A stretch of DNA of 64,000 nt, taken from the NCBI RefSeq assembly GCF_032854445.1, contig NC_088302.1, forward strand, positions 2,294,001 through 2,358,000. The letters run 5' to 3'. Numbering within the stretch: position 1 is the first letter of the stretch; every line of letters begins with the position of its first letter. The position numbers and the translations under genes were made by a program. The notes under the pieces were generated by a model, which did no database searches, was not told the DNA's origin, and saw only the letters and a program-made list of their open reading frames with translations. The stretch is from Liolophura sinensis (Eukaryota; Mollusca; Polyplacophora; Chitonida; Chitonidae). Shown here in pieces: positions 1 to 10,940 of this stretch.

Positions 1-39
<39 letters not shown>
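1..39. repeat. (AC)n microsatellite at window edge
   Basis: An almost pure AC dinucleotide run with one aa interruption. It is cut by the left edge of the window, so its full length is unknown. Confidence 0.95.
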
Positions 40-344
40 GAGTTCTTCCATATTTTACTGTACTGAAATGAATAACAAAGATTATAGATAGAAATACTTT
101 TCTCTTAATCAAACAGATTAAGGGCATTCATAATTGATACTTTTTTAAAAAAATCAATAACTGAGTATATGGACAATTTTGTATACTATACAATTTAGAG
201 TTAGATTCTCTTCACAGAAAACTGGACGCAAGAAATTATCCAAAATTACATTAAGATAAGTTTTTTACATACCGCAGTGAACATGTGACTGTCACATAAA
301 AGTCAGGGTTCCAAACTCGGAGCTTGACAAGACAACATGTCCTG

Positions 345-606
345 TCAAGGGACAGGACTCCAACCATATGACCACATTGCCGTATCAAGATACATGGCCC
401 CAGCGACATAACCACATTATATTGCCATACCAAGGTACATGGCTTCAGCGATATGGCCACATTACATTGCCGTATCGAGGTACAGGGCTCCAGCCATATG
501 GCCACATTGCCGTATCAAAATACAAGGCCCCAGCTATATGACCACATTATTATTGCCATACCAAGGTACAGGGCTCCAGCCATATGACCACATTGCCGTA
601 TTATAT
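345..606. repeat. Minisatellite, about 47-bp unit, 5-6 copies
   Basis: The unit reads roughly ggctccagccatatgaccac followed by attgccgtatcaaggtaca. Copies differ by substitutions and small indels (attatattgcc versus attgcc). The short ORFs here on both strands are repeat artefacts. Confidence 0.85.
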
Positions 607-1018
607 ATACTAGTATATTATGATTGCTGTTATATTAGTATGCATATATAGTTCTGTAATTCTTGAATATGGCGTTAAGTAATAACCAAATAAATTAAAG
701 GCCACGTCGAGGACACCGGTCATGACACCCCACTCCACATAAGTACTGCACCGGACCGGTTGGTATATACTTTGACTGCCATTTGATACTATAGGGGGCC
801 AAACATGCAACAAGCACAGGCCTACCAAGATTAAGGTCTGGAACATGATTCGACTTCAGCTTACGATATAAACGACTACACCGAGGAGAGTCAAAGCAGA
901 GCAGTGACAACAGCTTTTGTGAGTAAAATCTGACTGACAAATCTAAATGGAGGCCGCAACTGAGAGCGAGAGCCAGTGACCTCCTTGGTCGGAAGCTAAT
1001 CGACTGGGACATCAACAC
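607..1018. other. Unassigned non-coding stretch
   Basis: No coding exon, RNA gene or repeat is recognised. Two overlapping minus-strand ORFs (78 and 107 codons) have no recognisable motif and look random. Confidence 0.4.
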
Positions 1019-1298
1019 TTTATTTATTTATATTTATTTATTTGATTGCTGTCTTACGCCGTACTCTAGAATATTTCACTTATACGACGGTGGTCAGCAT
1101 TATGGTGGGAGGAAACCGGGTATAGCCCGGGCAAAACCCACGGCCATCCGCATGTTGCTGGCAGACCTTCTTACGTAAGGCCCAAGAGGAAGATAACATG
1201 AGCTGGACTTGAACTCACAGCATCTGCATTCATTAGTGAGAGGCTTCTGGGTCATTACGCTGCGCTAGTGCGCTAGCCAACTGAGCCATGGAGGCTCC
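1019..1298 (-). mobile_element. tRNA-derived SINE, copy 1 (full length, diverged)
   Basis: Read on the minus strand it has a tRNA-like head with an A-box-like tggctcagttgg and a B-box-like gagttcaagtcc. A conserved central part follows (gtctgccagcaac, then accataatgctgacc), and the tail ends in taaataaatataaataaata. The same element occurs five more times in this window. SINEs with this central block are widespread in molluscan genomes; I do not commit to a family name. This copy carries more substitutions than those at 26213 and 47343, so it looks older. Confidence 0.85.
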
Positions 1299-1944
1299 TC
1301 ACCACATTATATAGATGAGCCAGGGAACCTGACTCTCAAATGAAGATTCTTATTTGAGGCTGCATGCATATAACCCATGAAATAAGATGCACAAGAACTG
1401 AAACACACTCTCAGAAAAAAATGACTATAAAATATTTATTTTCTTGTAAATATGATCAATGAATATATATAAAGCGGTAAACAAGTAGATATCCTTGAAC
1501 TTGCGCAGATATTAAACAATCTATAATGTTATTGTCTTTGTTTGGAGTTGGAGACATATATCTTCTCGGAAGGCTTCCACGGGTTTATGTATGACATGAC
1601 GAGGGTAATGTTTGTGGAACTAACCCATTATACAACGTTCTCTCCACTGAAACAAAAATGAAGGCTGAAGAATTTACTTTCATTATCGTATTACATGAGC
1701 GCATGACACATGTATTTAAAGACGTCGTTACATATGCACGGCATCTGTGCAGACAATACAGGGTAGTATCAAACATAACAAATGGTGCTATAAAAGCAGA
1801 GCGATTATCTCAGCGACACGTAATATTTATCAAGCAGATTCCGTTGCTTATGTTTCTAGGAGACAGTAACTGTGTGTGCTTCAACATGTTCAGTAACTTG
1901 CCGTAAATGATAACTGATGTAACTCTGTGTGTATGGATGGTGAC
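1299..1944. other. Non-coding stretch downstream of the pore-protein gene
   Basis: No gene is recognised. A tttatt at about 1434 would read as AATAAA on the minus strand and is a possible but distant polyadenylation signal for the gene at 2298-3209. An 82-codon plus-strand ORF has no recognisable features. Confidence 0.35.
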
Positions 1945-2285
1945 CAGTCAGCATGGCAGATATTCAAGAGAACTGTTATAACACTGACGGTTAGGTATGG
2001 TCGCCTCGTCCAACAGTCAGCATGGCAGATGTCCAACAGAACAGTTATAAGACGGCAGATTAGGAGTGGTCGCCTCGTCCAACAGTCAACATGGCAGATG
2101 TCCAACAGAACTATTAAATCAGTGCAGGTTTGCAATGGTCGCCTTGTCTAACAGTCAGCACAGCAGCGTCTGATAGAACAGTAAAAGCAGTACAGGTTAG
2201 CAATGGTCGCCTCGTCCAACAGTCAGCATGACAGATGTGTGACAGAACAGTTAAAAGCAATGGTCGCCTCGTCTGGAGTGTTGCT
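1945..2285. repeat. Minisatellite, 69-bp unit, about 5 copies
   Basis: Copies begin at about 1945, 2014, 2083, 2152 and 2220, each with cagtcagcatggcagatg-like starts and the block ggtcgcctcgtccaac. The unit length is divisible by 3, which produces overlapping ORFs on both strands. It lies directly 3' of the pore-protein stop codon and so may be transcribed in its 3' UTR. Confidence 0.9.
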
Positions 2286-2297
2286 TATACTTGATAA

Positions 2298-3209
2298 TCA
2301 CTCTGAGATCTGAGACAGATCCGTCAAGAGCTCTGATTGGACAATCACCTCTTGCTCCGTCCAACCAATGCTCTTGAATCGTCCTTTTGATGTCAGCTGC
2401 ACGCTGTAGCCGACCCTGTTTTCCTCGTCTGTTGTTTCAATCACTTCGAGGTTGGGTCCCTGGTAGCCGGAGTAAACATCGTGTAGACTAGTGACGAAAA
2501 TGGTAGAGACAATTTCATCCGTATCCCTTTTTCGAACCATAATCGGAAACCAGTCTTTCCCCAGTGACATCGTTGTGATGACTTCAAATTCGGCTGTAAC
2601 TTCCGTTTCGTGTACGCTAAGAAAAGCTTTCGCTTTGTGTCCCGCTTTAATGGTAATTTCCGTGTCGACGTTCCAGACATGCACGTCCTCAAAACACTGG
2701 CTTTCCGTTTCCGTGACAGAGAGCTCGCCATTGACCCCTGCGCTCACACTTACAACATCCCCTGGCAGGGAGAGCTCAATGTTTGTGCTGGCACCAAGCG
2801 TGTAGTTCTCCTGAAATTCCACGGACACGGAGGCAGCGGTTTCCCGCTGGGTCGAAAATGTGTACTTTTGTTCCATAGGAGTCCGATTTTCATACTCAGC
2901 CGAATGCAGCACAATGGGAACGCCCAAGTCTTTGGGAGTGGATTGGGGGTTAGGTCCAGATATGGCACGTACATTTACTGGCGGTTTCACAGCAGTATTA
3001 GGGTTCTCTGCACTGTAAAAGCTTGTCCAGTTTGTTTTGTGATCGAATTTTAAGTAGCTCCATCGCATATCAAAATAGAACTTGTTTTTTCTGGCAAAAA
3101 GCTTCAACGGCATCCCAATTTTGCGGAGATGTTTCTTCCATGCATAGTCCTCCAGGATCTTTCTCAGATTCACAACGAACCCCTTTGTCTCTGCTTTAGG
3201 AGATGCCAT
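2298..3209 (-). CDS. Aerolysin/ETX-MTX2-like beta-pore-forming protein
   Basis: Encodes 303 residues with no internal intron. Residues 1-95 are a basic, aromatic N-terminal region (KKHLRK near 25-30) with no lectin or other domain that I recognise. Residues about 100-245 have the long alternating Ser/Thr-rich strands of the aerolysin/ETX-MTX2 fold: NRTPMEQKYTFSTQ at 108-121, then a Ser/Val amphipathic stretch (SLPGDVVSVSAGVNGELSV) at 147-165 fitting the pre-stem hairpin, then TEITIKAG and AEFEVITTMSL. Family members oligomerise and insert a beta-barrel into membranes; in animals they act in defence, venom or digestion. No signal peptide is visible and there is one Cys, at 172. The ATG in gaaaaATGGC follows a pyrimidine-rich acceptor 12 nt upstream, which suggests a 5' UTR intron. 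The reading frame is intact. The role and target in this animal cannot be inferred. Confidence 0.8.
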   Translation of the reverse strand: MASPKAETKGFVVNLRKILEDYAWKKHLRKIGMPLKLFARKNKFYFDMRWSYLKFDHKTNWTSFYSAENPNTAVKPPVNVRAISGPNPQSTPKDLGVPIVLHSAEYENRTPMEQKYTFSTQRETAASVSVEFQENYTLGASTNIELSLPGDVVSVSAGVNGELSVTETESQCFEDVHVWNVDTEITIKAGHKAKAFLSVHETEVTAEFEVITTMSLGKDWFPIMVRKRDTDEIVSTIFVTSLHDVYSGYQGPNLEVIETTDEENRVGYSVQLTSKGRFKSIGWTEQEVIVQSELLTDLSQISE

Positions 3210-3235
3210 TTTTCTTCAGACCTGGGGCAAAAGAA
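3210..3235 (-). promoter_or_regulatory. Probable 5' UTR intron acceptor of the pore-protein gene
   Basis: Read on the minus strand, tttttcttttgccccag ends at 3222 and is followed by 12 nt of leader and then the ATG at 3209. This is a good polypyrimidine tract plus AG. The matching upstream exon was not found. Confidence 0.5.
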
Positions 3236-4484
3236 AAACGTTTTCATTATAAACATTTGTGGTCAGTCAAATTACAGTAAAACGTAACGTTGATAACTAC
3301 ATGAAATTTTGTGCAATAAAATAAACCACACAAATGAAAATGCAAAAATACAAGTACAATTTGCTACTTATAATCTACTAACTTTTCTCCACCAGTAATG
3401 CTCAGCTAAATTTCACCAGAATACATGCTAATTGCTTTCATAATTAAACTGAAGTATACTACAGTGTTACAGATTATTTGGTATAGGGTAAAGAATTTAC
3501 CAACAACTATGCAACTCAAATACGTTGAAAATAAATTGAGAAGTCCATTGACCCTTTCAAATTATCACCTGTGCACAAAGGCTATACAGTGACGTCACAC
3601 GACCCCTAGGGGAAAAGGATTTCATCAGGGCAGCAGTGCTTTTCATTGTGAATTTGTTTACGACTGACAATAGGACTAAATCCTCAGCATGTGCATGATA
3701 AAATGTTTACGTATCACCTTTACGCTGTGTGTGTTTCTGTAGTCAGTCGAAATCTAACCCATGACCAAGTGTTACAGCCGACTCATATCTAATCTATGAA
3801 ATTCGGAATAGGCCAATTTAGCAAATGATTAATTGTTTGCTAGAATTACTGACATCAGTCCATACCGTTAACTGTGCTATGTACCCTCCAAACGCTGGTC
3901 TAAATCTTTATCAACACGCACAATACTGTATTGTGTGTAGGCCTATAAAATGTCAAACATGAATTCAGTCATCATTTATTCGTACTCACAAAAGACAAAA
4001 CTAAATAATGCACTTTAAATTAAAAGGAGAAATATCTACCAATATATATTCATGTGTGTGAATTTACACGTCATCCACGGATAAGAAGGACACTGCCAAA
4101 ATTCTACCACAAAGACATCTTCTGATTAAATCTTTCATTCATAAAATATTTATGCATAAATTCCAGTCCACTCGTGAGGGTTAATAATTGAAAGCAGTGA
4201 TGCATAACGGAAATTGCACCTGGGGTGGGCAATTGTCCCGAAGTTTGTCCCTGTGGATAACGAACATAGTACAGTTTTATCTGAGGCCACTTCCGGGAAA
4301 CCCCGTTTATTTTTAGGACAGTATACACAGATCGATAAATAGAGAGATCTTTATTGCGTTCCACTAATTGGTCCACGAGAATATACATAATATAGTACAT
4401 AGGTATAAAATAGTATGGCCAACTGTTGTCAGAAGAGAGAGTAAAACAATTACGCGAAAGTATACTGATTTTTCAGGTTAATTG
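3236..4484. other. Upstream region or 5' intron of the pore-protein gene
   Basis: AT-rich with no recognisable coding exon on either strand. It should hold the 5' UTR intron and perhaps the promoter of the minus-strand gene at 2298-3209, but no clear core promoter element stands out. A 98-codon minus-strand ORF at 4104-4400 has no recognised motif. Confidence 0.35.
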
Positions 4485-5190
4485 ATAACCTTCTAACAAT
4501 CCACTGTTACAAGTCCTTAAAGACATCGACAACCTTCTAGTATTACATTGTTACAAGTCTTTAAAGACATCGACAACCTTCTAGCATTGCATTGTCACAA
4601 GTCCTTAAAGACACCGACAACCTTCCAGCATTGCATTGTTACAAGTTCTTAAAGACGCCGACAACCTTCTAGCATTGCACTGTTACAAGTCATTATAGAC
4701 ATCGACAATGCATTGTTACAAGTCCTTAAAGACATCGACAACCTTCTAACAATGCACTGTTACATGCCATTAAAGACATCGACAACCTTCTACAATGCAT
4801 TGCAACAAGTCATTTAAGACATCGACAACCTTCTAGCAATACATTGTTACAATTCCTTAAAGACATCGACAACCTTCTAACAATACATTGTTACAAGTCC
4901 TTAAAGACATCGACAACCTTCTAGCATTGCACTGTTACAAGTCATTATAGACATCGACAATGCATTGCAACAAGTCATTTAAGACATCGACAACCTTCTA
5001 ACAATACATTGTTACAAGTCCTTAAAGACATCGACAACCTTCTAGCATTGCACTGTTACAAGTCATTATAGACATCGACAATGCATTGTTACAAGTCATT
5101 ATAGACATCGACAACCTTCTAGCATTGCATTGTTACAAGTTATTATAGACATCGACAACCTTCTAACAATGCATTGTTACAAGTCATTAA
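4485..5190. repeat. Minisatellite, 44-bp unit, about 16 copies
   Basis: The core is gttacaagtccttaaagaca followed by tcgacaaccttctagcattgc. Spacing is 44 bp where intact; some copies lack about 15 bp (atcgacaatgcattg). Repeat boundaries are diffuse. Confidence 0.9.
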
Positions 5191-6106
5191 CTGAGTAAAA
5201 TTTTCCATATTGGGACATTTGCAAAAATAGGTTTCTATATATTTTTTTCTCTGTTGAACATACAAGCGACAGTTCAGTAGGGAATGATACTCATCTTCGC
5301 TTACTTTGCAGCTACAACATTCATTTCTTCAAAGGGTATTTTGTTTGGTATATTCCATCTACCTATTTCAATCACACGTAAGCCTGCGTGAAAGTGTTTC
5401 TATGTGATAATTAAGGTATATGGTTTCATATCAAAGTCTCCCATTCATGTAAAGTCCTCCCCCGGTATTAGCTCTTAACCTACAAGCCAAACTTTGTGAA
5501 AACTAGTCATGTAAATATATATCATGTGCACGCCTATAAGGCTGCATTTTGAACTGCTCTCAAAATTCCATTCAGAACTCTCAATGAAAACTACAAAACC
5601 TGAATCAACGAAGTTAAGAGTTCAAACCCAGCACTGGCTAGTCCGACTGAACTGTTAAACATGTCTTATTTGTAAGTATTTATTTGGTTGCTCTTTAAAG
5701 CCATACTCAAAATCTTCAGCCTGCTTAAGACTTAAAAGTGAAATATTTGTGTGGATAACGTAAAGTGTGTTCCCATACTGAATGTATGATTATGTTTTTA
5801 AAGCCGGCACTAACATGCCCAGTAGTGAATGAAATGGTTAGTTAATGCAAGTCAAGTATGTTCATTGGTCCGATTAAATTTCCACATGTATAGATCTAAT
5901 ATGGCTTGGCATCTTACTTAGAAATAGATAAATGGGAATTGTGGTCAGGGTCTTCCACACGAACAAAATACATATTTATATGTAAATAAGATGAATATTA
6001 TATTCATCTAATAGCGAAGCGTTTTCATAACTCAGAAAAAAGGGACAATTTTATCGTTTTGAAAAATTCTCACAGTATCAAACAATATCTAAAACACTTT
6101 TAATAC
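5191..6106. other. Unassigned non-coding stretch
   Basis: AT-rich single-copy DNA. I see no coding exon, repeat or RNA gene in it. Confidence 0.4.
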
Positions 6107-6240
6107 CTGGGGCCGGTTTCATGAAGCTTACTTAGTGTTAAGTTGCCCTTAGCTAAGTGCACTTTATTTCTCTACAACATACGTTGCTATGATAATTAAG
6201 GGCTTACCTAGCTAAGTGAGCTTCATGAAACCGACCCCTG
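6107..6240. mobile_element. MITE-like element with terminal inverted repeats
   Basis: The left end ggggccggtttcatgaagct is matched in inverted orientation at the right end (agcttcatgaaaccgacccc), with the arms extending about 27 bp. The 134-bp element is flanked on both sides by AATAC (6102-6106 and 6241-6245), a plausible 5-bp target-site duplication. It has no coding capacity. The superfamily is not assigned. Confidence 0.7.
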
Positions 6241-6780
6241 AATACAATGGCTCCAGCAAGGCATGGTAACCTGTTCCTTGTTTGAATACCATCGCTTTCA
6301 AAATTAATTCTGTTATATGAAAATTATGTCCATTGTAGCGGACAGGACCCCAAACCGACATGTTTATAGTAGTATACTATCTCATTTGAACGTCAACAGG
6401 CACGGAAAAACGCTAGCTGTACCTACTTGGCACTAAGCAATGTTATTATACATGTTAACAGGTACACAAAGCCTTCTTGTGTTAGCTATCATTCATACTT
6501 TCAAACAGACCACAATGTTTACTAGATGCATATAAGGCATGTGGTATACAGTCAAATGATCTTATCACTTCGTCCAGCCAATATAAATCCATTTCAGCCG
6601 AACTCCTACCAAAGATTACAGGTAATAAAAATGATACTTTAATACCCAGTCTGTCCTGAATATATATTACCAACAATGAGCCTCAAATCAAGATGTATAC
6701 ATAAAGCTCTAAAGTGCCGGTACATCTTTAAACACACAAAACCAGTATGTGATGTATACAAACAGATTATGATGGGCTGT
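6241..6780. other. Unassigned stretch
   Basis: Nothing is recognised with confidence. A 64-codon minus-strand ORF (6482-6676) lies next to the TPR-like fragment on the same strand, but its translation has no clear motif. Confidence 0.35.
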
Positions 6781-6783
6781 CTA

Positions 6784-6939
6784 TGTGGATATTCTGTTGC
6801 TCGCTCTACCTATATAGTCTGTTTCTTTCAGCCAGTCGTCTAGATTCAGTTGTGTGTAAAATCGGACATCCTGGCCAAAATTTCCTTTAGTCAGTGCCTC
6901 GTCACCCGAGGCAATGAGTTCTTGGTGTTGAAACCAAGC
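6784..6939 (-). pseudogene. TPR-like orphan exon or gene fragment
   Basis: A 52-codon minus-strand frame, open between an in-frame TAA (6940-6942) and TAG (6781-6783), translates to a stretch containing SGDEALTKGNFGQDVRFYTQ followed by LNLDDW. This fits the tetratricopeptide (TPR) helix-A/B pattern (small-residue A, then GNF, then YT, then L-x-LD) with one residue missing before the LNLD and an Asp where Ala is usual. There is no ATG, and a weak acceptor (caccaag) and a possible donor (atag then gtagag) frame it. No neighbouring TPR exon was found. It could be a decayed gene fragment, a retained orphan exon, or chance. Confidence 0.35.
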
Positions 6940-6942
6940 TTA

Positions 6943-8649
6943 TGGTGTGTGTCGTCATGGATTAGGAAAAGTATACATTTTCTTTTGTAATAACATGGAG
7001 GTCCACCATATCACTGCATAGAGCGTGTGGTGTTACGTGTCAATCACGATTTTACAGATTGCTGTATGCAGGCGAAACATATTATAGTACAGCATAGTTG
7101 TGCAGTTGGGCAACTCATGGATGCAGTCGAAGAGGTGTTATCTTACACACGGTATGTGTAACCCCCTGGACGGCGGGTACTGACCAGCATGTACGTGTAT
7201 GGGTTCTTCTCCCAGGGGAAATCAATACAAACAGCCACTATCAAAACAAACGAAATTCACTCAGTTAATCCTAGCTCGGGTCTGGCGCTGATCTCGTGAT
7301 AAATGGAGGATAAAATTGCCATTTAGTCTGGAGTCGCCGTCCCCAGGTGCCCAGTCTCCACCCGCCACCATCACTGCATCAGCTGCAGGAATTTCGGAAA
7401 AAGAAAAAGAAATCCGAACTGCCGCTTCAGTGCTTTAACGATGATGCAGCCATTTCCAGGAATAAGGGGACAAAACATGGGTCATAACAGCACATATCAA
7501 GTCCTCTCGATGTTCAACACTCTATGCTAAGCAATATATGGAACAAATAGTAAAGCCTGCCTTTAGGAAAACAGAACATTCACAATCCAAGCTGACTGAT
7601 CACATTAGCGCGACGAGATAAAGAAGCTGACCTGTGCTAATGAAGTATCACTTTCCTTTGTCTAATGAGTTTGAACTGTTTAATAATTACCCACATTGAT
7701 TATTCGAAAGTATACAATTTATTAGTGAAGAAGAAGTATATTAGCCGATAGAGGACCTTTGCTACTATACCTCGACCTATGTAATATAGGGCGAGATAAC
7801 GAGAGGTCCTATATCGGCTTCCATAGAAAAACGTGCTATGATAAATGCAATGCTACCAGTTTGTTCCATGCATGTATCATACACTGTAAGCTATATCTCA
7901 CACTTTTTCATTAAGCTAATTGTACCCCTTTCAGAGTACGAAAAGATAATTAATGGTATTTGCTATCTAATCTCATTGTTTGGAACATCACCATGCGTGT
8001 AACACAATACAGGGCGGTACATAAACTTACACGTCATGTGGGCCTCCGAGCATCTATGGTGCAAGGGCGCTTTGAGTGTCAACTCTTACTATTATAAACA
8101 TCAAACACTTGTGAAATGAGCGCTCTGGTGATGAAACACAGGCAGCAGATGGTCCACAAACAGGCACCGAACATAAACAAGGCTGTGGAGAAATCAAGTT
8201 ACTTGGAGTGACAGATGGCTAGAAGTATGATAGCATATCAGAGATAGATGATGGCAAAGCTTGATTCGGTGCTGCATGTAACAGGGTTATCTGTATTGCA
8301 CGAGCAGTCTAGCTGTATACGACATGGGGAGAACCGATTACTGCATTCCACATCGCATGTCTATGGATGGTTTACGTAGCAAGTAAGTAAATGAATTTAA
8401 GAGACATTCGGAAAGACGGACATTCGTATACGACCCGTAGACCATGCAGGAATTTCCAAGTCAATAATCCCGGGACCCATATCCAATGGAATATGTAAGA
8501 AATTCTACATAAATAAAAAGGAAAAAAAGGCATACTGGTCCCTTTTCAATGATGCAGAGGAGACAGTCGATGTTTTGTGGACATGGAATCCAATTTTAAT
8601 TTCAAGCTCGTAGTCACTGAGTAATTTCAAGGTCAAATACATTGGCCTA
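6943..8649. other. Mostly unassigned stretch, contains one hairpin
   Basis: No gene is recognised. The only structured element noticed is the hairpin at 7743-7819, listed separately. Confidence 0.4.
7743..7819. repeat. 77-bp imperfect hairpin
   Basis: The left arm agccgatagaggacct pairs with the right arm aggtcctatatcggct (15 of 16 positions), and there is further partial pairing inside (tacctcg with cgagata). It could be a very small MITE or a structured RNA precursor. No second copy was seen in the window. Confidence 0.5.
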
Positions 8650-9585
8650 TATGTAGATATCTGAGTCGCTATATGTAGCTATCTCAGTTGGTGGCTATAT
8701 GTAGGTATCTCAGTTGATATATGTAAGTATCTCAGTTGGTGGCTATATGTAGATATCTGAGTCGCTATATGTAGCTATCTCAGTTGGTGGCTATATGTAG
8801 GTATCTGAGTCGCTGTGTGTAGCTATCTCAGTTGGTGGCTATATGTAGGTATCTGAGTCGCTGTGTGTAGCTATCTCAGTTGGTGGCTATATGTAGGTAT
8901 CTGAGTCGCTGTGTGTAGCTATCTCAGTTGGTGGCTATATGTAGGTATCTGAGTCGCTATATGTAGGTATCTCAGTTGGTGGCTATATGTAGGTATCTGA
9001 GTCGCTGTGTGTAGGTATCACAGTTGGTGGCTATATGTAGGTATCTGAGTCGCTGTGTGTAGCTATCTCAGTTGGTGGCTATATGTAGGTATCTGAGTCG
9101 CTGTGTGTAGCTATCTCAGTTGGTGGCTATATGTAGGTATCTGAGTCGCTGTGTGTAGGTATCTCAGTCGGTCGCTATATGTAGGTATCTGAGTCGCTGT
9201 GTGTAGTTATCTCAGTAGGTCGCTATATGTACGTATCTGAGTCGGTCGCTATATGTAGGTATCTCAGTCTGTCGCTATGTGTAGGTAGCTCAGTCGCCAT
9301 ATGTCGGTATCTCAGGTGGTCGCTATACGTGGGTAGCTCAGTCGATATATAGGTATCTCAGTCGCTATATGTATGTATCTCAGTCGGTCGCTATATGTAT
9401 GTATCTCAGTCGGTCGCTATATGTATGTATCTCAGTCGGTCGCTGTATGTAGGTATCTCAGTCTGTCGTTATATCTAGGTATTTCAGTCAATATATATAG
9501 GTATCTCAGTCGCTATATGTCGGTATCTCAGTTTCCATATGTAGGCTAGGTATCTCAGACGCTATATGTAGGTATATCAATCGCG
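8650..9585. repeat. Minisatellite with 24-bp unit in 48-bp dimers
   Basis: The basic unit is gctatatgtaggtatctcag plus 4 bp. Between about 8830 and 9160 it is organised as 48-bp dimers alternating ggctatatgtagg and gctgtgtgtagc versions. The right part is more irregular. Confidence 0.9.
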
Positions 9586-10825
9586 CTTTGATTACAACCG
9601 TTCATAAAGCGCTGTGTTGCTGTAATTAAGATGGATGCTTTCATGGTCGATTCACTCGATTGCGTTGTTGTTGTATCAAGAAGACCAGTAGGCCTACATG
9701 TATGGAATTAGACGTTATGTTAAATCTGACAAGCGAGTTGGCAATCGAAACGCAACTTTGAACAAAAACGATATCTCATCTAAGGCGTTACTAATAACAC
9801 CCTTTACTATGTATAGTTTGCCGGGCTACACATACTCTAAGGTAAATAATCAGGAAGCGGGAAACAGGCCAGTCATGTCAAGATGGCGGCTGGATGGTGT
9901 CTACAGCAGATCTGCACTTATACTTTGTTGCTCAGCGATAAAACCTGATCGGCACGGCCGTATTTAATCTTTATGTATAAAATTTATAGAAACAATATAT
10001 TTCTGACTGGTTCAGTATATTTATGAAAGATTCCCTTCATAGTTTGCAGCCAGGGTTTATTTCAGTTTCCCCTATTATATTCATCACTCGTTTAATATGT
10101 GCTTCATGATATACCACAAACCCGATTATAATTACAAGATAAATACGTGAACACAAGCTTCTTTGTTTGAATACAGAGCATCAGTACAATCTCACTTTAT
10201 TCCATTGCAAAAATGACAGTGTTCTATATACTTTTCAATGTTTTAACAATGCTACCTAGTGAGAAAAACGAATCTTCGGATTCTAAACACAAGTATTCCC
10301 TATTATATAGTTCATAGTTTGTTTTCTATGTATTTTTGTCAATCTATAATTATCAAAGATTACCATATACAAAGGTTAATTATAATAGCATGAACTAAAC
10401 TGGGGGGCTTGCGAGCGTGTATTGATTTACTGGTGTATACAGGCCAGATGGTGTGGTCCGCGGCCCATGCCAGATGCATCTCCCAATCTTTAACCGTATA
10501 AACTATCCGCACCTCGGGATGTTAACCTTGATTTGTTTACACCAACTAGGTTAAAACGACACCCTTATAGAATTCTGATAAGTTTATACTCACACCTTGC
10601 CCTAATATCTTAGGGAAAGTAAAATGCTTAATTTGCTAAACGTGCGCAGAAGTGTACCTGGTTGAAATTTTACCTGAATGCAGATAAATTTATACCATCA
10701 GAATTGCAACCATGCATTCATGATTCGTGAGAGGAAAGCACATGAGTGTAGAAGATACATAAGTGCATGTGTGTACACATAGGGATGTAACTTGGCTGCA
10801 CTATATTCCTTTATATATGATCACC
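9586..10825. other. Unassigned non-coding stretch
   Basis: No exon or repeat is recognised. An 89-codon plus-strand ORF at 9698-9967 lacks any recognisable motif. Confidence 0.35.
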
Positions 10826-10940
10826 CCAACTGAGCCAGTCCTCCAGTATTTCACTCCAACTGAGCCACTCCTCCAGTATTCACCCCAACTGAGCCAGTCC
10901 TCCAGTATTCACCCCAACTGAGCCATTCCTCCAGTATCAC
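10826..10940. repeat. Short minisatellite, about 29-bp unit, 4 copies
   Basis: Four copies of ccccaactgagccagtcctc followed by cagtattca, with variants gccactcc and gccattcc. Confidence 0.9.

Noticed and set aside
4485..5190. CRISPR-like array from the regular 44-bp repeats (also the 43-, 53- and 109-bp arrays)
   Set aside because: The repeats are contiguous with no unique spacers, no cas genes are present, and the DNA is eukaryotic.
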